In this document: piece by piece, positions 42,966 to 51,583 of the stretch
Position numbering within the stretch: the stretch's first letter is position 1
Layout of the letters: each line of letters begins with the position of its first letter
Source: Myxococcales bacterium
GTDB lineage: Bacteria > Myxococcota_A > Polyangia > Polyangiales > Polyangiaceae
Length of the DNA stretch: 64,000 nt
Direction: 5' to 3'
NCBI GenBank assembly: GCA_004193285.1
Contig: SECP01000036.1
Coordinates: forward strand, 31,322 to 95,321
Translations under genes and position numbers: made by a program
Notes under the pieces: model-generated
The model's input: the letters and a program-made list of their open reading frames with translations, nothing else
Told to the model about the DNA's origin: nothing
The model's database searches: none

Positions 42966-44339
42966 TCAGCGCGGGAAACACGCCGCGAACCGCGCAAGGA
43001 GCGAGCGGTCCCCACGCGTTTTCAGGCGCCCGGTCAGCACCGCCCACACCGCGCTGCGCTTCTTGGTGACGACCTCCAGCCAAACCTTCGTGGCCGCCGC
43101 CACGCTCACGTCTGCCTCTCCGATGAGGCCGTCCTGCACCGTGATCGCGCCGTCGTCGATGACTACGGTCGCCTGAACCAGCTCGGCGTCGGTCAGCTCG
43201 AAGTGAAACGTCGCCCGGAGGCCGCGGGCAGGCCCACGCTGAAACGTCAGCGGCAGCCCGGCGAAGAAGCCGCGCGCGCTGGTCGGTCGCAAGCTGCTCT
43301 GCACGACGCGCAGCCGTTTGTGGGGGAAACGCCGCTTCGCGTGCTCCTCGGCGTCGGAGCCGGCGACGACGTAAACCGGTTCCTCCTTGCCCGTCAGGGG
43401 CTTGACCACGGAGCGCAAGAAGGCGCTCCGGTCCTCGAGGAAGGGGCGCATCACCTCTTCACCCGCCGGGCACACCGCGATGCAGTACGCGGCCTTGTAG
43501 CTCGGCTTGTACGAGAGGGACTGCCAGATGGACGCGGTTTCTGCGATGGTCACCCGCTCGCGCAGCTCATGGCGGTCTCGGCTCTCCGCGACTTGCTCCA
43601 GCACGTCACCGAAGCCGGTCATGAACTCGCGGTAGTTGTGGTCGTAGCAGGCCGAGAATCGGAAAGCGCCGTCCGGCTCGATGGCCCCGACGGGGCACGC
43701 CGCGACGCACAACTTGCAGCTCACGCACGGGTCGAACCCCAGCCGCTCCGGCTCGCCTTCCACCTCGGCCTCGGTGAGCACGCTGCCGAGCAGCACGAAC
43801 GAGCCGAGCCGCGGATGGATCACGCTGCGGTGGAGACCAATGCGGCCGAGCTGCGCCGCGACCGCGACCTTCTTGTGCGAAACGACCCAGGTCCGCCCCG
43901 GAAACGCGTCCATTTCCATCGGAAAAGCCATGGGTGGGTTGAGCGAAGGGTGGCCGAGCCGCGACAGCTCCTGCGCCACGCGGGCCGCCACTTCATCCAT
44001 CCGCTCCCCTACCCGATGAAACTCGCCGTTCGCCACGCTGCGGGTCGGGCTGCGGATGTCCTCTTTGTGAGTGCCGAGCACCAACGCCACGACGGAGCGC
44101 ACTCCCGGCAGGGCCTGACGCAGGTACGGTGTTTCTTCGCTCAGGTCCGGGTGGTCGATGGAGACGACGCCCGCGTCGTCCGCCCCCGCCTCGAGCGCTA
44201 GCTGCTTGAGCCGCTCGAGCGTGAGCCGCACGGGGACCAGCGGAGCCTGGCGCCGGACCGACAGCACGGTCGGGTGCTGGTCGAAGGCAGGTTTTACCCG
44301 AGGATTGTCAGATCCAGTCGATTGCATGATGACCATCAT
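42966..44339 (-). CDS. 4Fe-4S ferredoxin-domain protein fused to SCP2-like lipid-binding domain
   Basis: The N-terminal half follows the epoxyqueuosine-reductase-like layout, with one full 4Fe-4S motif (CVSCKLCVAACPVGA); the second has only CIAVCPAG, so one cluster is probably reduced or lost. The last 110 residues read as SCP2/sterol carrier (ATFHFELTDAELVQATVVIDDGAITVQDGLIGEADVSVAAATKVWLEVVTKKR). This combination is not in the usual QueG enzymes. It lies downstream of a TetR gene; its start codons fall inside a palindrome matching the TetR promoter. Confidence 0.82.
   Translation of the reverse strand: MMVIMQSTGSDNPRVKPAFDQHPTVLSVRRQAPLVPVRLTLERLKQLALEAGADDAGVVSIDHPDLSEETPYLRQALPGVRSVVALVLGTHKEDIRSPTRSVANGEFHRVGERMDEVAARVAQELSRLGHPSLNPPMAFPMEMDAFPGRTWVVSHKKVAVAAQLGRIGLHRSVIHPRLGSFVLLGSVLTEAEVEGEPERLGFDPCVSCKLCVAACPVGAIEPDGAFRFSACYDHNYREFMTGFGDVLEQVAESRDRHELRERVTIAETASIWQSLSYKPSYKAAYCIAVCPAGEEVMRPFLEDRSAFLRSVVKPLTGKEEPVYVVAGSDAEEHAKRRFPHKRLRVVQSSLRPTSARGFFAGLPLTFQRGPARGLRATFHFELTDAELVQATVVIDDGAITVQDGLIGEADVSVAAATKVWLEVVTKKRSAVWAVLTGRLKTRGDRSLLARFAACFPR
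44326..44339. promoter_or_regulatory. TetR operator-like palindrome at the ferredoxin-SCP2 start
   Basis: ATGATGACCATCAT is an exact 14-base inverted repeat. On the minus strand it is the start region itself (ATG ATG GTC ATC ATG). The same sequence with one mismatch lies before the tetR start, which suggests shared control. Confidence 0.55.
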
Positions 44340-44381
44340 TCCTTTTTGCGTGAGTCGTCCTCGATCGCTGCCGCCCGTCGT

Positions 44382-44930
44382 TCAGCTCTTGCGAACGGCG
44401 GCGAGCAGCCGCTGCGCGAGCGCGCGGTCGTCTACCAGGCGAGCCAGCACGACGGCGCCGACCATTTGCGCGGCCAGCCGCAGCGCCTGGTCTGTCAGGG
44501 TGGCGCCGCGGCGACGCGACCCGAGCTGCTTGTCCACGGCGCGAATCAAGCCGCGTGCGGCCTCGGCGAAGGCGCGGCGCACGGGCTCGGACTGCTTGGG
44601 CGCCTCCGTACCCAAGGCCGCCACCACGCAGCCGAATTCGGGGTGCTGCACGTGCTCGTCCGAGAGGTAGCCGGCCAGCATGCCGTCTTTGTCGACCGCC
44701 GCTTCCGACAGCACCCGAGCCGCGGTCTGCTGCGCCGCGAGCATGACGGCCTGGGCCACGAGCTCGTCCCGATTCTCGAAATACCCGTAAAAGCCCCCGT
44801 GAGTGAGCCCGGCCGCCTTCATCAGCCCCGGAATGCTGACGCCCGCCAGACCATCACGCCGCAGGGCTCGCGCGGCCAGCTCCAGGATATTGGCGCGAAC
44901 CGCCTCCTTGTGGCCTTCCGGGTAACGCAT
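44382..44930 (-). CDS. TetR-family transcriptional regulator
   Basis: N-terminal HTH: VRANILELAARALRRDGLAGVSIPGLMKAAGLTHGGFYGYFENRDELVAQAV, which is the canonical TetR pattern including GxFYxYF. The C-terminal helical domain is about 120 residues and would bind a ligand. ATG 44930 is used; longer frames upstream are out of phase with the FMN reductase. It precedes the ferredoxin-SCP2 gene and has a matching operator in its own promoter. Confidence 0.93.
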   Translation of the reverse strand: MRYPEGHKEAVRANILELAARALRRDGLAGVSIPGLMKAAGLTHGGFYGYFENRDELVAQAVMLAAQQTAARVLSEAAVDKDGMLAGYLSDEHVQHPEFGCVVAALGTEAPKQSEPVRRAFAEAARGLIRAVDKQLGSRRRGATLTDQALRLAAQMVGAVVLARLVDDRALAQRLLAAVRKS

Positions 44931-44933
44931 GGG

Positions 44934-44947
44934 ATGAAGGTCATCAT
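44934..44947. promoter_or_regulatory. TetR operator-like site upstream of tetR
   Basis: ATGAAGGTCATCAT, three bases upstream of the tetR start, matches the palindrome at 44326-44339 at 13 of 14 positions (after reverse complement). It fits autoregulation by TetR. Confidence 0.5.
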
Positions 44948-45019
44948 GGCACGGCTCGAAGCGCCCCGCCAAGCGCCCCGGCGCAGGGCGGCTCAGCGAC
45001 GGCGCTCGGCCGGGAATGC

Positions 45020-45577
45020 TCAGCCGCGGAGGGGCTTGAGCGCGTTGCCCCAGGCGATGACCTGGTCCAACACGTTTTTGAGGCTCTGCTCGTGCTGCGG
45101 CTTGGGCTGGAAGGTGCGGTAGCTCTCGAAATCCGACGTGAGGTACAGGAGCAACTGAGCGCGCACGTCCGCCACCTGGAGCTCCGCCATGATTAGCCGC
45201 AAAGACTCCACCGCGCGCGACCCGCCGTTCGAGCCGTAGCTCACGAAGCCGGCGGCCTTGTTGTTCCACTCCTTGTAGATGAAATCGATCGCGTTCTTCA
45301 GCGCGCCGGAGGTGCTGTGGTTGTACTCGGGGGTGACGAACACGAACGCATCGAGGGGCGCGATCTTCGCGGCCCACGCCTTCGTGTGCTCTTTGCTGTA
45401 CTGGCCCAGGCTGGGCGGGACGGGCTCATCCAGCAGCGGCAAGTGGAACTCTTCGATATCCACGAGCTCGAACGCGGCGTCCGTGCGGCCCTTGGCCTGC
45501 TCGTACACCCACTTGGCGACCTGCTCACCCACTCGCCCGGGACGCGTGCTTCCGACGATGATACCTACCTTGAGCAT
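45020..45577 (-). CDS. NADPH-dependent FMN reductase-like flavoprotein
   Basis: Flavodoxin-like fold with the FMN-binding start GIIVGSTRPGRVGEQVAKWV and the diagnostic TPEYNHSTSGALKNAID. The SYGSNGGSRAVESLRLIMAELQ segment is the second cofactor strand. It reduces flavin or quinone with NADPH. It is on the same strand upstream of the TetR gene (about 90 bases), so it could supply electrons to the ferredoxin-SCP2 protein, which is inference. Confidence 0.92.
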   Translation of the reverse strand: MLKVGIIVGSTRPGRVGEQVAKWVYEQAKGRTDAAFELVDIEEFHLPLLDEPVPPSLGQYSKEHTKAWAAKIAPLDAFVFVTPEYNHSTSGALKNAIDFIYKEWNNKAAGFVSYGSNGGSRAVESLRLIMAELQVADVRAQLLLYLTSDFESYRTFQPKPQHEQSLKNVLDQVIAWGNALKPLRG

Positions 45578-45622
45578 GCGGCGACTATGACAGTACGCGC
45601 GCGAGCCGGGAAGACCGAGCCA

Positions 45623-46396
45623 TCAAGGGCAAGTAGCGCTCGAACAGGTTTCACCGGGGGCCGCACAAATGCCACAGCTCGGGTTGCAGCAGACTTGGCC
45701 GTCGTTGCATTGGCCGCTTCCACAGCGCGCCGCGGTGGGCGTCGTGGCGGCGCCGGCGCAAACCGTGCGGTCGCAGGTGGCGCCCGGTGCGACGCACGTG
45801 CCGCAGCTGAAGTTGCAGCAGACTTGCCCGACATTGCAGGTGTTGGGCCCGCACATTTGCGTCGTGTTCTGCCCGAGCAGCGTCAGCATGCTTTGAACGG
45901 CGCCGTCCCAGCCGCTGGGTGCCGCCCCGCCTCCGCCGAGGGTTCCGCCCGCTCCTGCGTCGCCGGCCGTACCTCCGCCGCCGGCCATGCCTCCGCCGCC
46001 GGCGTTGCCTCCGATGCCTGCGCTGCCCGCCGCTTCCGCTTCAGCCGCAACGATGGCGGCGCCCCCGCTGGCCGCTCCTCCCCCAGAGCGCGGAGCCGCG
46101 ACGGGTGGGGTGACGGTGCCGGGGTCAGGGAGTGCGTCCGCGGCCAGGCCCGGCGGGTTCGCCCCGGGTGTGACGGAAGAGCGCCCTGCGATCGTGACAT
46201 CCGGTGAGATTTGCCCAACCTCGTTCAAGGCTTCGGAAGCCGCGCCGATCCCCGTCACGAAGCCGATGCTACGCGCAAAACCCACCATCCCCACGGTGAG
46301 CACGGCCGTGGCCAGCACCAAACCGAGCACGGTGAGCACTCGCGTGCGTTTGGACCAGCGGCGAGTGGGGACGGACGGCATCTTCCAGAGCCCCAT
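45623..46396 (-). CDS. Membrane-anchored Gly-rich protein with two cysteine-rich repeats
   Basis: A transmembrane helix (TRVLTVLGLVLATAVLTVGMVGFA) is followed by a Gly/Ala linker and two 33-residue repeats: CGPNTCNVGQVCCNFSCGTC-VAPGATC and CGSGQCNDGQVCCNPSCGIC-AAPGETC. Each has eight cysteines in the same positions, as expected for a disulfide-knotted extracellular module. I recall similar CxxxCNxGQVCC repeats in other myxobacterial surface proteins. It may bind a polymer or protein. Confidence 0.75.
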   Translation of the reverse strand: MGLWKMPSVPTRRWSKRTRVLTVLGLVLATAVLTVGMVGFARSIGFVTGIGAASEALNEVGQISPDVTIAGRSSVTPGANPPGLAADALPDPGTVTPPVAAPRSGGGAASGGAAIVAAEAEAAGSAGIGGNAGGGGMAGGGGTAGDAGAGGTLGGGGAAPSGWDGAVQSMLTLLGQNTTQMCGPNTCNVGQVCCNFSCGTCVAPGATCDRTVCAGAATTPTAARCGSGQCNDGQVCCNPSCGICAAPGETCSSATCP

Positions 46397-46417
46397 TGCA
46401 CGCCGCGTTCCAGAGGG

Positions 46418-47077
46418 CTAGCGAGCTGGGTAAAGGACGCGCAGCGTTCGGCCGCCGCTCAGCGCCTGGACTCGCCGCAGCAGCTCCGGCGAAGGCGAAA
46501 CCAAGCCGATGCGGCGAGCGCCGCGCATCAACGCGCGATCGGCCCAGCTGTCCGTGTACACCGCCTCCCACGCGTGGATGTGGAGGCGCCGGGCGAGCTC
46601 GAGGGCCTTGTTGCGCCCCACGCAGTGCGTTGCGACGACGAAGCCGCCGTAACGGTGACGGAGGCGCGAACCCACCGTCGGCAGCGGGGGCAAGCGTCGG
46701 GCGCGGAGGACGCCGTGCACCAACGTCGGCAGCGCGCCGGTCGCGAGCACGACGTGTCGGCCGAGCGAAAGCTCGCGCGACAGCTCCTTGAAGATCTCGT
46801 CGTAGGCGAAGCCGCTGAGCACACGCTCGGCGTAACGGCGGAGCGCGAGCACGAAGCCCCGCGCCGGTGCCCCCACCGTGAGCGCCCAGAGCAGCACCGA
46901 GGCCGCGGCGGACACGGAGCGGATTCGAAACAGCGCGGCGAGCGGCAGCGCCAGGGCCACGAGCAGCAACCGGTGTGGGCGCTGGGCGCCGTATCGGAAG
47001 CAGAAGTCCAGCACGGAGTCGCGACTCACGAGCGTACCGTCGAAGTCGAACACGACGACGTCGCGGCCGGGGTTCAT
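46418..47077 (-). CDS. HAD-superfamily hydrolase
   Basis: Motif I is VVFDFDGTLVSRDS; motif II Thr is in LATGALPTL; later Lys (RNKALELARRL) and the acidic pair YTDSWADRAL match HAD order. The cap is short and there are hydrophobic stretches after it, similar to phosphatidylglycerophosphatase/serine phosphatase-like HADs (HAD-IB). It is likely a phosphatase. It lies 22 bases after the pectate lyase-like gene. Confidence 0.85.
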   Translation of the reverse strand: MNPGRDVVVFDFDGTLVSRDSVLDFCFRYGAQRPHRLLLVALALPLAALFRIRSVSAAASVLLWALTVGAPARGFVLALRRYAERVLSGFAYDEIFKELSRELSLGRHVVLATGALPTLVHGVLRARRLPPLPTVGSRLRHRYGGFVVATHCVGRNKALELARRLHIHAWEAVYTDSWADRALMRGARRIGLVSPSPELLRRVQALSGGRTLRVLYPAR

Positions 47078-47099
47078 GGTGCCGCCAGCCTAGCAGCGG

Positions 47100-48653
47100 T
47101 CAGGGAACGAGTGACGCCAGGTACTCTTCGAGGTTGGTATAACCGTCCGCATCCGCGTCGGCGTTGCCGTCCGCCGCGTCGGCCGGGTCGAAGCCGTTGG
47201 CGGTTTCCCAGGCGTCTGCCATGCCGTCCCGGTCCGTGTCCGCCGGGGCGGTGCCGGCAGGCAGCGCCCCCACTCCGCCCGCGAAGCCCAAGCTAGCCTC
47301 GTTGCTGATCGTGGCGCCTGCCTTGCCGAGCGACGCGAGCTCCGCCAGCACGTACTCGTCGGCCTCGTCGCGGTAGAGCGACGCGCCCGCGTGCTTCGTC
47401 ACGTACTGAAGCGCCTCTTCCGCGGTGAGGACCGGCACCGGCGGAGGCTCGAACGAGGGCGCGGAGAGCCAGGTGACGGAGCCGTAATCGCCCTGCGCGA
47501 GCAGACGGCCGTTGAGGGTGCCGTCTTTGTCGCTGTCGTAGTAGTTGCCCTGGGCGAACAGCTGGTAAGCGCTGGTGGGGCTGTCTAGCGTGCCGCCCTT
47601 CGTCTCCGGACCAGTGATGAGGTAGTTGCCGAGCATCACGCCGTCGGAACGCCCGCTGGTGTCGCCCAGGATGTAGCCCGAGACGACCCAGTTGTAGACG
47701 ACGTTGTTGACGAATTGCAGCGTGCCGCGCGCCTTGGGGTTGCGCGAATTGTTGTCGATGTACAGCGAGCGGATGATCGAGGTGCCGGTGGTATTGACGA
47801 GGCCGCCAGTGCTGTGGGTTTGCAAGCCTTGCGCGACGATCGAGTCCTGCAGAGTGAGGTTACGGAGCTCCGACCCGCTCTCTTGGTTGAGGTCGAACGT
47901 GCCGTCCCGCCCCCAGCTCAGCGAGCAATGGTCCCAGATCACGTCGTGCCCGTTGGCCATGGTGACGGTGTCCTTTTCGGACTCCCCGCCGGCGCCCATA
48001 CGAAAACGTACGTAACGCACGACCGTGTCGTTGGCGGCCGAGAAAGACGTGCCGTCTCCGTAAATGGTGATGCCCCCACCCGGAGCGGTTTGCCCGGCGA
48101 TGGTTTGGTTGTTCTTGAACACCAAGCGCGACTCGATTTTGATCACGCCCCCGACGTCGAACACGATGGTGCGGTTCGGCTGACTGATGGCGTCGCGCAG
48201 GGAGCCGGCACCCGAGTCGTTCAGGTTGGTCACGTGATGCACGCTGCCGCCGCGACCGCCCTTGGCATTGCGCCCGAAGCCCTGCGCGCCGGGAAACGCG
48301 AGCAGCTCCCCCGATGCGCCGCCGCCCATGCCGCCAGTGCCCATGCCAGCCGCGGAGCCGCCAGCGCCGCCGGCGCTCGCGCTGCCGCCCGTCTCGCTCG
48401 ACGAGCCGCCCACGGCGGTGGAGCCAGCAAGGGAGGCTCCGGCACTACCGGCAGAGCCTGCAGCGTCACTGGCGCCGCCACCGGAGGAGCCGCCACTGGG
48501 GTTGGACGTCTTCCCCGCTTCGGCAGCGCTGCCGGCGGTGGAGCTGGAGGCGCCGCCGACGGCAGCTTCGCCGCCTGCCTCCGACGAGCCGCACGCCAAG
48601 AGCCCCAGTCCACACAACGCCCAGGCGACCGAAAGTCGGTAGATCATGCTCAA
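47100..48653 (-). CDS. Pectate lyase-like secreted lipoprotein with calcium-type repeats
   Basis: The signal peptide ends in LLACGSS. A Gly/Ser-rich linker follows to about residue 115. The catalytic-like domain begins FPGAQGFGRNAKGGRGG, continues with HHVTNLNDSGAGSLRDAI, GVIKIESRLVFKNNQTIAGQTAPGGGITIYG, HDVIWDHCSLSWGRDG, and a later NNVVYNW, a parallel beta-helix like PL1/PL9 pectate lyases. The C-terminus has dockerin or thrombospondin-3-like acidic repeats (DTDRDGMADAWE, NADADADGYTN). It probably degrades pectin outside the cell. Confidence 0.8.
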   Translation of the reverse strand: MSMIYRLSVAWALCGLGLLACGSSEAGGEAAVGGASSSTAGSAAEAGKTSNPSGGSSGGGASDAAGSAGSAGASLAGSTAVGGSSSETGGSASAGGAGGSAAGMGTGGMGGGASGELLAFPGAQGFGRNAKGGRGGSVHHVTNLNDSGAGSLRDAISQPNRTIVFDVGGVIKIESRLVFKNNQTIAGQTAPGGGITIYGDGTSFSAANDTVVRYVRFRMGAGGESEKDTVTMANGHDVIWDHCSLSWGRDGTFDLNQESGSELRNLTLQDSIVAQGLQTHSTGGLVNTTGTSIIRSLYIDNNSRNPKARGTLQFVNNVVYNWVVSGYILGDTSGRSDGVMLGNYLITGPETKGGTLDSPTSAYQLFAQGNYYDSDKDGTLNGRLLAQGDYGSVTWLSAPSFEPPPVPVLTAEEALQYVTKHAGASLYRDEADEYVLAELASLGKAGATISNEASLGFAGGVGALPAGTAPADTDRDGMADAWETANGFDPADAADGNADADADGYTNLEEYLASLVP

Positions 48654-48747
48654 CGACGATAAGGGTCCGCGAGCGCCTGAGCTTGTGAGGGAGCTGAGAA
48701 GGGCTGGCTGCTTGGCATCTCAGGTCAGAACCGTCAGAAATATCGAC

Positions 48748-49785
48748 TCACGGCGGAACCGGGACTGCTCGCAGGTAGGCCGCGAAAGGGAGCGCCTGCG
48801 AGTGCGCGTCGGCCATGGCAAGCCTGCCGATGGCGAGCGCGCCAGCCTCCTGCAAATGGGTGTTGTCGGTCACCCCTTCCGGATAGTTCGGGGATTGTCC
48901 GGCGGTTAGGATCAAAAACAGCTTGGAGGTCTCGGCCTGGCCGATGCGCTCGAAGTAGCTCTTGGTGAGCGCCGCGAGGTCGATGAGGGCGACCCCGAGC
49001 GACGCGGCGAGCTCCCGCACGGCGGGCGGGTACGCGCCGTGCGTGTCCGAGAGCAGACCGCCGCTCCAGTTGTTGCGGTGGATGGACGTGAGCAAGATCG
49101 GCGTGGCCTGCTTCTCTCGGGCGTCGTTCACGTACGTCGTCAGAAACTGTTTGTAGGTGGTTTGCGGCTCCGTGTAGCGCTGAGGATCTTCGGACTTCTC
49201 GTCATTGTGCCCGAATTGAATGAGAACGTAGTCGCCTGCCCGAAGGGACGCTTTCACGGGCGCCCAAGCGCCTTCCTCTAAGAAGCTTTTGGAGCTCCGG
49301 CCCGAGAGCGCTTTGTCCACCACGACCGCGCACGTGGCAGCGAATAGGTTCCCGAGCGGCTGGCCCCAGCCCATGCGCGGGTGCAAGTTGCTCGCGTAGA
49401 CGCTGGCGGTGGAGTCACCGATCACGAAGACGTTGGCGGGCGACGCAGGCGGAGCCGCGCAGCCTGCCGTGACCGCCCCTGCGCTACCACCGCTACCACC
49501 GCTGCCACTGCTACCGCCGCTACCACTGCTACCTGCGATGCCGCCCTCGCCCCCGCCGCCCGCACCGGCGGAGGCGCCGCCGGACGCGGAGCCGCCCACC
49601 GATGCCACGACGCCGGCACCGCCGACACCGGCGGCGGGTGCGGTTCCGCCGGCGCCGCCGGGCGAGGCGGCGGAAGAGCCGCCCCAGTTCGCCACGATGC
49701 GCTCGGGCGGGATGCCGCCGCACGCTGCCGCGAGGAGCCCACCGCCAAGGATGCAAAAGAACGCGGGTCGACGGAGCAAAAGCAT
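48748..49785 (-). CDS. Rhamnogalacturonan acetylesterase-like secreted protein
   Basis: Lipobox LLAAAC and a Gly/Ala/Ser linker come first. The SGNH hydrolase blocks are GDSTAS (Ser), SGRSSKS (Gly), GHNDEK (Asn) and DNTHL (Asp/His). This is the rhamnogalacturonan acetylesterase pattern, which removes acetyl groups from pectin backbones. It is upstream of the pectate lyase gene on the same strand, so the pair forms a small pectin unit. ATG 49785 was chosen; the frame is open to 49911. Confidence 0.87.
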   Translation of the reverse strand: MLLLRRPAFFCILGGGLLAAACGGIPPERIVANWGGSSAASPGGAGGTAPAAGVGGAGVVASVGGSASGGASAGAGGGGEGGIAGSSGSGGSSGSGGSGGSAGAVTAGCAAPPASPANVFVIGDSTASVYASNLHPRMGWGQPLGNLFAATCAVVVDKALSGRSSKSFLEEGAWAPVKASLRAGDYVLIQFGHNDEKSEDPQRYTEPQTTYKQFLTTYVNDAREKQATPILLTSIHRNNWSGGLLSDTHGAYPPAVRELAASLGVALIDLAALTKSYFERIGQAETSKLFLILTAGQSPNYPEGVTDNTHLQEAGALAIGRLAMADAHSQALPFAAYLRAVPVPP

Positions 49786-50054
49786 GGCCACCCTTTGATC
49801 GCGCGGGCGCCCGGATCGATCACGGCTTTCGAGCCAAAGAGGAATTTCGAGCGGCGCGGGAGAGCCCACACCGCCCTCGGAATGCTGCATTTGCGCCGCT
49901 TTCGGCGCCAAAGTCAGCGTTCCTACTCAAAAGCAGCGGCTCGGGGGATCACAAATGCGAGCCTTTCGTATAAGAGTACCGGCTCGTGGAGTTTCGCGGC
50001 TCAAGGGTGGCCAGGCGAACGAACGACCTTTCACGAGGGTGAGGAACCTATCGA

Positions 50055-50849
50055 ATGACTATCAAGCGATCTTACCGGCACTTGTTCCTGGGGTCCCTGG
50101 GCGTCGCGCTGTTGCTGTCCAACTGCACGGTCAAGGAGGACAACGAAGACACCTGCGAGAAGGGCGATAAGGACGTCGGCTGCCAGTGCCCCGGTAACAC
50201 CGCTGGCTACCAAGTGTGCGGCTCGGACGGCGTGTTCGGCTCCTGCATCTGTCCGGATGGCACGGCGGGTACCGGCAACACGAGCGGCAGCAATACGGGC
50301 GGCAGCGGCGACAACGAAGGCGGCGTGCCCAACCCCGGCGTCGGTGGGGACTTCGGCAGCGGCACCGCTGGCACCAGCGCAGAGGCCGGCGCGGGCGGCA
50401 CCGCAGAAGGCGGCGCGGGCGGCGCGGGCGGCGCCGGGGGTGAGGCGCCGTTTGCTTTCGCAGACTGTGACGAGTGCTTGGAAACCCTGTGCGCCGCCGA
50501 GTGGGACGCCTGTTTGACCGCCGACGACAACGCTCTCTGCGTGGATCAGTACGCTGCCGTTTCCGACTGCATCGAGCAGGACCGCGCGAACAACAACGTC
50601 TCGCGGGACCGACTGCGGGGCTGCGGCGTCACCCTCGGAGCGAGCCCGAGCTCCAATCTCGCCGGCGACTGGGCCCCCGCGCAAATGACGGACGAAGCGA
50701 CGGACCTCATCAACTGCATGGCCACGAGCTCGTCCGACTTGCCCAATGCCGACTGGGCCGACGTGAGCGGACCCAGTTTCCCAGATTCAGGCCCCACCCC
50801 ATGGCCCGCGGACAGTTGCGCGAAGCTCGCCTGCACCAGTAAGAAGTGA
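50055..50849 (+). CDS. Cys-rich secreted lipoprotein with Gly linker
   Basis: The signal peptide (LFLGSLGVALLLSNC) ends in a lipobox-like LSNC. A Cys-rich short domain follows (CEKGDKDVGCQCPGNTAGYQVCGSDGVFGSCIC), then about 60 residues of Gly/Ala/Ser/Thr. The C-terminal domain has paired Cys (DCDECLETLCAAEWDACLTADDNALCVDQYAAVSDC). It has the same composite architecture as the other linker proteins in the window. It starts 269 bases from the divergent acetylesterase. Confidence 0.7.
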   Translation: MTIKRSYRHLFLGSLGVALLLSNCTVKEDNEDTCEKGDKDVGCQCPGNTAGYQVCGSDGVFGSCICPDGTAGTGNTSGSNTGGSGDNEGGVPNPGVGGDFGSGTAGTSAEAGAGGTAEGGAGGAGGAGGEAPFAFADCDECLETLCAAEWDACLTADDNALCVDQYAAVSDCIEQDRANNNVSRDRLRGCGVTLGASPSSNLAGDWAPAQMTDEATDLINCMATSSSDLPNADWADVSGPSFPDSGPTPWPADSCAKLACTSKK

Positions 50850-50887
50850 GTCTGGCGCAGCCGCGCCTTCGTCGAGGAAAGCCAGTC

Positions 50888-51583
50888 ATGAAGAGACAAT
50901 TCTATATCGCCTCTGCGCTCCTGCTCATGAGCGGAGCCATCGCGTCGCAGGCCGTCGGTCAATCCGGCGGCACGAGCGCGCGCGACGCTCGGCTGCAGAA
51001 GCTCAAGGATCAGCGCGACGCCGCGATCGCCGCCGCCAAAGCGCGTGCAGCCGCAACCGCAACCGCTACCGCTACCACCACGCCCACCGCGACGGCCACC
51101 GCGACCACGACCGCCACCGCGACCACGACCGCGACGACCACCGCGACCGCTACCGCCACGACGACCACCGCAACTCCGAGCGCGACCGCTACCGCGACGA
51201 CCAGCGCTAGCGCGTCGGCCGCCGCGAGCACGAGCGCTGCCCCTTCTTCGAGCATTGCGCCCAAGCCGGCAGAAGCCTTGGTCTTGGATTTGGCCGCGCT
51301 GAAGCAGACACGCCCGGAGCGACGCAAGGTCGAGATCGCAGCCCTGCAAGTGCGCTGGGGCACGGATCTGCTCCGGGATACTCGCGCCGCGGAAGAGCTG
51401 AAGCAGCACGCTCAGCGCACGGCGTACCTGCAGCGAATCCGCGCCCTCGCGAGCAAAGCGAAGGATGCGAAGACGGTACAAGCGGTGGACGTGCTCATCA
51501 CGAAAGAAGACTCGCGCAACGCAGACGCGATGAACGCGCTCCGCAGCGGAGCCCTGCCGACGATCGCCGGAGCCGCCAAATGA
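50888..51583 (+). CDS. Secreted protein with Ala/Thr-rich repeat region
   Basis: The signal (MKRQFYIASALLLMSGAIASQAVG) is followed by a basic helix (LQKLKDQRDAAIAAAKARAAA) and about 65 residues of Ala and Thr coded by GCG/ACC/ACG repeats, then a helical C-terminal part (RRKVEIAALQVRWGTDLLRDTRAAEELKQHAQRTAYLQ). Function is unknown. ATG 50888 is preferred over GTG 50846. Its TGA overlaps the next ATG (ATGA). Confidence 0.75.
   Translation: MKRQFYIASALLLMSGAIASQAVGQSGGTSARDARLQKLKDQRDAAIAAAKARAAATATATATTTPTATATATTTATATTTATTTATATATTTTATPSATATATTSASASAAASTSAAPSSSIAPKPAEALVLDLAALKQTRPERRKVEIAALQVRWGTDLLRDTRAAEELKQHAQRTAYLQRIRALASKAKDAKTVQAVDVLITKEDSRNADAMNALRSGALPTIAGAAK
51047..51240 (+). repeat. 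Ala/Thr low-complexity tandem repeat inside the gene
   Basis: Coding of alternating Ala and Thr with imperfect GCGACC/GCGACG hexamer-like units. It is likely a linker and prone to replication slippage; expansion or loss would keep the frame only if multiples of three are gained or lost. Confidence 0.7.

Noticed and set aside
49490..49700. Repeat-like GCC/ACC stretch resembling a satellite
   Set aside because: It is the Gly/Ser linker codons of the acetylesterase gene, not a mobile or CRISPR repeat.
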